NCBI RefSeq assembly: GCF_022539665.2
Contig: NC_081333.1
Location: forward strand, 11,716,971 to 11,780,970
DNA length: 64,000 bases
Reading direction: 5' to 3'
Source: Daphnia carinata
Lineage: Eukaryota; Arthropoda; Branchiopoda; Diplostraca; Daphniidae
Below are positions 56,624-64,000 of the stretch, in pieces. Positions within the stretch are counted from its first letter, which is position 1, and every line of letters starts with the position of its first letter. The notes below the pieces were generated by a model. It was not told the DNA's origin. It saw nothing but the letters and a program-made list of their open reading frames with translations, and searched no databases. A program made the position numbers and the translations under genes.

Positions 56624-59600
56624 CTACTTTTCACGAGTACGATTAAAATCTTCAAAAATTTGGGATTCGATTTCGTGGAATTCCGCGCGAGCTTCTTGCG
56701 CTGCTGCCTCGTCGCCTCTCTCCTGTGCGTCGATGATTTGAGTCCGTAGTTCGCGAAGCTTGTCCCTTTTCAATAGCACCGAACTCCCCTCATCCTGTGG
56801 TAACATTTTAGCCATTAAAACTGAATCTCTTATTGCACGACGTTTCATTACCTTTCTTTTGTGGAGATCAAGGAAAACAAGTAACGAAGCCATTTCGAGA
56901 AGTTCACTAAAGCCATTCTTTAGGGAATACTTCGGAATCCCCGGCGAATACACAAAAGCTGCGCAAAAGTAATTGCATTACGATAAGCTTCATAAATATG
57001 TAGTAAAAGAAATTAACAAATTAAAAATGCCTACCGGGTACGTTGCTTGCGCAATAAGATGAGAATCGCCAAACATATCTACGGAAAAGAATTCACTTTC
57101 TTGTAATATTATTTCAATTGACTGTTAAAAAATAAATACCTATATCGTAGACAGCAAAGCGCAGGAGCGCCAAGGAGGGGCAAGAAACTTCGAGTTGAAA
57201 TGTTTCATCCCAAACAGGATTAAAACCATTATCAGCTGTAAAATAATTACTATTAGTATGCAAATAACCTTATTATTGCTTTCTCTTTCTTATTACTTAT
57301 GATCTTTGTGGTGTGTTTGTTGTTAATGTTGTCTTGCTGGTTTCCAATAATCTCAATTTCTACGCAAGGACTTACTATCCCTCGTTTGGACTTAGTTAAA
57401 TGACGGGCTGCTATGACCTAAATGCAATAAAGTTTTGTAAACGTTAGTTTTTCTAACGAAATTGTATGGCACCGATGATGTTTACCTTAACAACGACAAC
57501 GACAGGTTCTTCAGCAGCCAGTATCGAGGATTCAGGGGAGTTCTTCAGCATAAAGCTTGGCTTCAATACATAACCACATTTGCCGTTTTGCAAAAACTTA
57601 CCCTCATTTAACTGCATGCTTTTATCTGTGAACAAAACAATAGATAAATCGCTAATGCGAAAGCGAATACAGAGCAATCGTAATGACCAACCAGGGGTTT
57701 GGTAATTTAATGCCGCCATTTGGGAACCAACGTTCCAAAAGGGAACTGGACAATAATTGCTAGAGTCTATCCGCTGTCCTTTTGGGTAGACACGGCTGAA
57801 CATCACCTAATAACAAAAACATGTACTGTATGTGTGCAAAATGATAAGTTACAAAAATGTTTTGAGATCAACATACCTGGTGGTACCAGAGAAAGAATTT
57901 TTGCTCTTGAAGCATCAACTTTTCCGCTTTTTGCTCCGGGAATGAAGACATTTCATAAGGATTCCGCCCCTCACGTAGAATGCGTTCCTGATTGAACGTC
58001 ACTGCTCTGCAATAGACTATGATATCCGAAAGCTCCTTAGCAATTCGCCACGTTAGTTCAATTTCTCGATGCATATTCTCACGGTCGCTACACCGCTGAG
58101 CGACGCTCCTTTACAAAGCATAAAGCCATTAGAGAAACACCACAGAATATAATTGTAAAACACGACAATACTTGATAGTGTTACACCAATCGATAGCATC
58201 ATCCTTAGATTCTACACCCAATTCGATTGGCTCTGTGTGGGACGGAGACTTCACCCGGAGTAGCCATTCGGGAATAGTTTTACGAGCCAGAACATTGTCT
58301 CCTATGGTATCAGGGGGCGAATGTGACCTGGCTGGAGAATGTAACGCTACTAGCTCCACAGAGGCACCCGCTACATCGTAGCTACCTTTCTGCAAATCAC
58401 CCAGTGGCGTAACATCTGTGGACTGAAATTAATATAATTTTAAACTAAAGTGCAAGCCTACTGCCTTTGATCATCATTGTCTGATAAATTCTCACGTTTT
58501 CATTCTGCATTTCTTGGGTAATGTCAATTTCTTGCGTATAATTAGCTGGGAACAGAAGTTGCTTGCGACCTCCATAGTCACCCCGCCACCAGCCGTTATC
58601 TTCTTTTTTTACGTTGTAGATAATAGCGTGTTTGCAAAAACAAAGCTCGTCTTCCTGCTGACTGCGGTAATCATAAAGAGCTTTCACGGTTACCTATTTT
58701 AAAAGAAAAGTTAATTCTCGGCAACACATCGACATTATTGGGGCTTTAAAACGATTACCCCAGTCAAAGCGTTAGAATCCATGTAACCAGGTGCATCTTC
58801 ACCATCTTGTGGACTCTGGAGAAAAATTTAAGAAACATAGCCGTTTTTAATCTAAAACTTCAAAACAACGAAAAACTAACAATAAAAAGATTCAAAAGTG
58901 TTAATATTACTAAATCACTGTCGGTTTTTGACATTAGCAAGGTCATTTCTTCTTGTTAGGATGCAAGCCGAATAACAGACTTGTTAACATTCTTGTCGTA
59001 TCTGTCCGACCAATGTGAACATCCCTTCCTATTTTTCTAGGAAGTAGTCATTTCTACTTATTGAAAGTTCAACATTCGGTTTCTAGAACGATCGTTCTTG
59101 AATAGCAAAAAGGATCAGTTAAGAAACGGCTAGGGCAATAACTTCAAACAAACCAGTTCATTCTCAATATTCATGATCAAAGCGCAATGACCTTTGTAGG
59201 GCTTACGTTGAAGTATATAGAATGAGACAGGTATGCCGACCGTCTTCAGTCTTACGTCTTCAATTGGCGACAATGAATCGATGGGTAATACACAGAACGA
59301 GATCTTTTTGGCCTACGAAAAACGTAACAGTCTATGTTTCTTTTAGTTTGTTTTGTTCGCAGTTTGCAATGCTGTCAGTGGGATTGACGCGCGTCCACAG
59401 GAAGTACCTCCTTTTTAATTTTTTACTTTTACCGCTTTAATACTTTATTTCTATCTTTTCTAGCGTTACATAATGAAGCCAAATAGAGATATCCCTCACT
59501 TCGTAGGTGGTATCCCAGTACCTTTGGTTGGCCAAAGGCCTGTTATGCCTATGCCTTCGCCAATGCTACTGGGTTTACCCGTCCCTCTAGCAGGATCAGT

Positions 59601-62600
59601 TATTCCATTAGCACTCTGGCCATACTTCAATCAATTCAACCCCTTTTTCATTTCAAACGGGATCTCTAAGCAGCGGGAAAGCACCCCAGTATCGATTTCT
59701 ACATCCACGAGTTTGGATTCTGAGAATGAAATGACGACTTCTATCCCTATGAAGTCAGAGGAAAGTACTGCAGCTCCCCTAACCGCTACGCAGGCCGACC
59801 TTCCTTCACCAGTTCCGATGGCAGATTCAGGGAAACTAGCAGATACGGTAAGCCAAGCGGTAACACAACCATCTGTATCTACTCCGGCATATTCAACGTC
59901 ACCGTCATCATTAGCCATGTCGACTATTCCGGTCATTACGGTAAGTTTAGCTTCAACAAGCACATATGCATGGTTTAAAGTAACTGCGCTTTCCTAACTA
60001 TTGGGAAAAATTTAGATTCAGCGAGACGGAGACTACGACTTTGAATATAGCGTGAATAATCAAGAAAGCGGGGATATGAAAAGTCACGGAGAGAAACGAT
60101 TGAACGGTGTCGTGACGGGATATTATTCGCTTGTAGATGCGGACGGGATGCTGCGCAAGGTCAATTACACGGCTGATGCTAATGGCTTTAGAGCGACAGT
60201 TAACAGGCTACCTATAACCAGCCAATAGATCGACTATTCAATTATCACGACGTCTACCGAAAATATAATGGAATTCTCTTTTGTAAAAACACAACGATTA
60301 TACCTTAGAAACTGGAAAGACGTGATGAATTAATAATCCGGAAATTAACTTAAAAATATACGGTAAAAATGACGTAAAAATGAAATTACCACTCCACGTT
60401 GACGCACGATCTCCTCTGTTACTGGGTAGCGAAGGCGAACCTTACGGTAGAGGGGATTCTTTTCGTAATAGCTAACCAAATCGATGAGGCTCTCAAACTG
60501 GGCCGTTCCAATTATGTACAATCGGCCCTCTTGCTTTATGCGGCAATGTTTGATTTTTCCTTCGGCCCTTTGTAATATGAAAATGGTCCATTAAATATTT
60601 TCATAAAGAAGCTAAGGCTAAGCAAATAAAGATTTGTGAAACGTGAAGCTAAATGTACCTGAATGAAATGGAAAAGGTATTTAACTCTCGCTCACTTGGC
60701 CTGACCAAGAATGCTCCATCTCTCGGGATCCAACGAAGTAGTTCTTCTGCCTTTGCTCGCACGGTTGTCGGATGGTACCAATCCTTGCTTTCATGGGTAC
60801 AAGGCTGAGGAACAGGTTTATTCAAAACGATACTAAATCCCTGTAAAGGACATTCAAGTGTTCTTTCGGTAAGCGATTCAGAATATACCATCAAATTATA
60901 GTGGACTTACCGGACTTCGAAGGGGAAGAGTTTTGTAGTGAACAACTAAACTGTACAAGCTGTCGTAGTAGTTGGGTTCTATCAGATAATATTTCGTTCT
61001 TCCCCACTCTTGTCGAGTGCGTATGTGACAGTGATAGACCTTCTCTTGACGCCTTGAATATTTAGAAAGAATAAAAATATCGTGGTACGATCAAGTGATT
61101 AATACAAGTATGTGACTTACCAAAAGGAAAGCGAAAAGTCACCGACGAAGTTGCCACTCTTTCGGACAAGGAAAGCTCCGTCACCTAAGGAGGGTCCATA
61201 TTGTTGTAATAATTCTTCCGCTCTAGTTCGACCCCCTGCCAGTCTACCATGGAACCATTCCTCGCCAAAATGTAGCTCGTATTCCGGAACACCCTTCAGC
61301 AGAAGCATATAAAGTTTAGATACAAATTTATTAAATTTTGCAAAAAAATAGCTACCTCTCGCAAGGTCTGTTGGGCTGTATCAGAGACATCGTCGTCTGC
61401 TTCTTCCGGCTCGCTTTCTTCCGGATGAACTTCTGTGTAGAACATTTTGGCATCACTTAGAACAAAAAAGTGCGAGACCCATTCTCTCTCTAGTTTATCT
61501 TCTAAATACAATACGCCATTTTTTTCTGAGTTAGAGAGATCCAGATCTTTTACTTGTGAAAAGAAATGATAAATATGATAATGAGCCAATTTAGACTGAG
61601 TTAATTAGATATAACATACTACTACTGTCGTCAACGCGTCCTCCTGAAGGCATGGTTTCATCAGTTGAAGTGTATGTGGCGCCTTCAGGTAGTTTTTTGT
61701 GCTTCAATAGAATTTTCTTTCGCAACGCATCGGGTGAAGGCATATAAGTTTCATTTTTTTCAAGAGGCAATGTGAGCAGCATCGAACCAAAAATCTCTTC
61801 AAAAATTTTTGCCATCTTTCTTTGTTGTGGAAGTGTGCAGTGGTCTTCAATTGAAAGAATGACTGGGTAAACAGACGCACTAAAAGCGTGCTCTTTGATC
61901 GTTTTAACTACGTCTAGGAAGCGAATTTTGCTTGTAATAGTATGGCCATGGTAAATAAAAGGCATCCCATCAGGACCATCCCAACAATCTAGCTCTATGC
62001 AACGGCAACCTTGATTAAGGCAACGTGCGTATGCCTCGACACTAGATATACTAGAAAATTGGTCGCCTGTCAAATACCTTATGGGAAAACGAGATATATT
62101 CCAACAAATGGTTCTATAAGAATATTTTAGATTGGAAATGCCGTTACGTGTTATGAGAGGACGCAATCCAATAATGAGATATTGGGTGGGTCATATCCTG
62201 ATTGACAACGTTGTGTTGAGAATCCCAAAGCTCGTTATGATGTGAAAAGAGGTAACTCATAAACTGTAAAGAAATGAAAATAATAACCATGAACGTGAAA
62301 ATGACCAAATTGCATTTCCGTATCTTTTTCACCTCTTTTGGAGTGAAATATGCAGCTTCGACGTTGCGTCGTGGATCTTGTACGAAATCCCTCATAAAGG
62401 CAGTGGCTGCATCGGCTTCCATCGGTGGGTCACCTTGTTCTGCAAGAAATCTTTGGAAATCTGCCAAAGATATAATGCTTCCATCCGTGGAATACTTGTG
62501 GAAGAAGGACCGGTACATCTGTGAGGCACAACTGAGTTTTGTTCAAAAAGCGACTTGATCACCGGTAGAAAGGCATTTTGTACGTTTTCGTCGTAGATGA

Positions 62601-63483
62601 GGATGTGGTAGAGGGAAGCGAATTCGTCGAAGGATAATTCGCCTAATCTTCGACAATCTACTTCATGAAAAGCTTCTTTAAGTCGAGGTTTGGTCATTTG
62701 GCAGTTTACTTGTGGCAAAAACGCTTTGACATCTTTCAACGTCACAGTTGTTCTGTCGGTAGTCATATTGCAAAATTCCTTCCATAGCCATCGCTCCATT
62801 TGCAATGGGTACGAGGATGTGAGAGTGTCACGGGACAAGTATCGTAGTCCCTTCACCCAAAGATCACATTCCGGTCCAGAAAGCGCTATCAACGAAATTT
62901 AGAACTGTGTCATATAGAATTAAACTAATCTAAAAGTAATTACCACAAATAGAAAGAGTTTTTAAGCAAAAATCTTGGCCGTAAAAAACTACATAACATC
63001 GATTTTCGTCGAATTTTCGGGCATCGTCTGGCCATCGTTCAAAATCCCGTGAATTTCTGCCAGGTCTTACTTCCTTGACTTCTCTCAAATCAACTGATAT
63101 TGACAAAAGGGAAAAGTGTTCTGGTTAATGTACATGGCTCGTAGAATTCAATTACAAAACATGATTTTTAAAAAGCTTAAAAAAAAGGTTCTTGAACCAA
63201 TCTTGTTTTTGGAAAGCTCAAAAGAAATGTATGCTAGATTTACACATTAGTAAACAGTTGTGATCTACAGTAATATTACAAAAACATTACCAGCCCCTTC
63301 GAAGACATTCCTCTTGGTCATTGGTCTATACCACACAACTTGACGTGTCTCTCTTTTAACTGACAAAATCCTTCTGTCAGGATGTTTCTTCTGGAAAAAC
63401 TTAGTGACAACGGTTCCTCTCTCCAATTGGCAAATAATGTTTTCCATTTCTGGAAGCAATCCGCTCCCATCAGTTTCATTCAT
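56624..63483 (-). CDS. PLCG1: Phospholipase C gamma (PLCG), complete multi-exon gene
   Basis: Domains in order on the minus strand: N-terminal PH (exons 63483-63291 and 63093-62944), EF hands (62885-62333), X catalytic half (62263-61620; [40 protein letters not shown]), first part of the split PH (about 61550-61400), nSH2 ([12 protein letters not shown], 61260-61115), cSH2 ([15 protein letters not shown], 60780-60390), and SH3 ([17 protein letters not shown], 58690-58500). Then come the second PH half (58395-58180), Y catalytic half (58070-57570; [24 protein letters not shown]) and C2 (to 56850), then a charged tail ending NRTREK at 56624. It hydrolyses PIP2 downstream of tyrosine kinases. 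A 14-base interruption in the EF-hand exon (62532-62519) must be removed to keep frame. A cuticle gene lies in the intron between cSH2 and SH3. Confidence 0.92.
59473..60228 (+). CDS. Cuticle protein with Rebers-Riddiford chitin-binding domain, nested in PLCG
   Basis: Exons 59473-59940 and 60016-60228 join in phase 0 to 226 residues from the ATG at 59473. The first 150 residues are Pro-, Ser- and Thr-rich ([15 protein letters not shown] and many STS/TTS runs). The second exon carries the Rebers-Riddiford consensus: [34 protein letters not shown], and [14 protein letters not shown]. Such proteins bind chitin in the exoskeleton. No signal peptide is present in this form; small upstream exons (an ATG at 59273 and a possible exon near 59361-59400) might supply one but I could not fix the splicing. 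It runs antisense to PLCG inside one intron. Confidence 0.8.
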
Positions 63484-64000
63484 GGTTCACCTGATTTGAT
63501 TATGTTAGCGACGGATCAAAGAAGGGAAAGATGGAACACTCCCTCTGTCTCACGGCAAACGGGAGATAACTAGGTACCATACGAGACAACGGGGAGGACT
63601 CAAATTGAGGCAAAGGCTTATTGATTCTGGCAAATTACCAGAAAAAGTAAGCAGGATGTAAATAATTTATGTACCAAATAAGTACTGAAATCTTGATTTT
63701 CTACAACATTAATCTACTGTAAGACTCGTTCACTTTGAATACTGATTATAACGTACATCTTTAAAACAGCTGACAGCCAGTTAGTTCCAAAGTCTCTTTG
63801 CTGCTGTCAACTTTTTTGGCCTGGAGGAATCAAGTTTTAAAGCGTGGTAGTCATAGCAAAGGCTGAAGGGCGGGGCTTAATGCAAACATGCCTGCCCTGC
63901 CTTTCAAATGCTCAGATTGAATTTATATTTCATAACCAACAAAGCTAAAGTTATCATTATCAATGTTACAAGAAACCGAAATTAAAAAAAACAAACTATT
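63484..64000. other. PLCG upstream region (second copy of 273-788)
   Basis: Non-coding sequence upstream of the PLCG first exon, identical to 273-788 apart from one A in a poly-A run. No TATA box is clear. The promoter presumably lies here. Confidence 0.6.

Noticed and set aside
1-64000. A bacterial-style operon, phage or defence system
   Set aside because: All recognisable genes are spliced animal genes with GT-AG introns; there are no ribosome-binding sites or prokaryotic gene order.

Overview
The window is nuclear DNA of a compact arthropod genome, most likely a cladoceran crustacean such as Daphnia. Genes are short and split by GT-AG introns of about 50-80 bases. They include clear animal orthologues (phospholipase C gamma, EXOSC7, ADCK5, HIRIP3, CINP, DUSP23, ASRGL1) and an arthropod cuticle protein with a Rebers-Riddiford domain. 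A 100-base run of N at 7986-8085 marks a scaffold join.

Layout. 1-788 repeats the first exon and upstream DNA of the PLC-gamma gene that closes the window. 1864-7686 holds three ordinary genes: a coiled-coil CAAX protein (+), a HIRIP3-like histone chaperone (-) and a secreted protein of unknown function (-). 8086-24390 is mixed. It has an NPC2-like lipid-binding gene, DUSP23, ASRGL1 with a mitoregulin-like microprotein gene just upstream, a secreted BPSL0067-like protein, a second NPC2 gene, a truncated NPC2 copy, tRNA-derived SINE-like elements and two hAT MITEs with intact 8-bp target duplications. 24392-27574 carries CINP (+) and a cysteine-sulfinate decarboxylase (-), apparently intact. 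28700-33120 is two adjacent tandem arrays, both with a period near 350 bases; the second has a degenerate tRNA-like promoter in each unit.

33132-43890 is a cluster of duplications. The mitoregulin/ASRGL1 module occurs three more times, twice direct and once inverted. A full Tigger (pogo) transposon and two Tigger end fragments sit at the module boundaries. The inverted copy extends through DUSP23 and NPC2. 44049-50704 is a direct second copy of the CINP-CSAD block with visible inactivating changes. From 50831 single-copy sequence resumes: EXOSC7 (+), ADCK5 (-) with two mutually exclusive exons, TMEM186 (+) head to head with ADCK5, and PLC-gamma (-) with a cuticle-protein gene nested in one intron.

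The genes do not form one pathway. The main theme is recent segmental duplication with transposons at the edges, where intact and decayed copies can be compared side by side. The most novel-looking signals are the conserved mitoregulin-ASRGL1 arrangement (41-47 nt apart, possibly one dicistronic mRNA), the tRNA-headed tandem array, the alternative ADCK5 exons, and a 63.2-kb-spaced direct repeat joining the two ends of the window. All identifications rest on motif recognition and remembered family features; no search was run.
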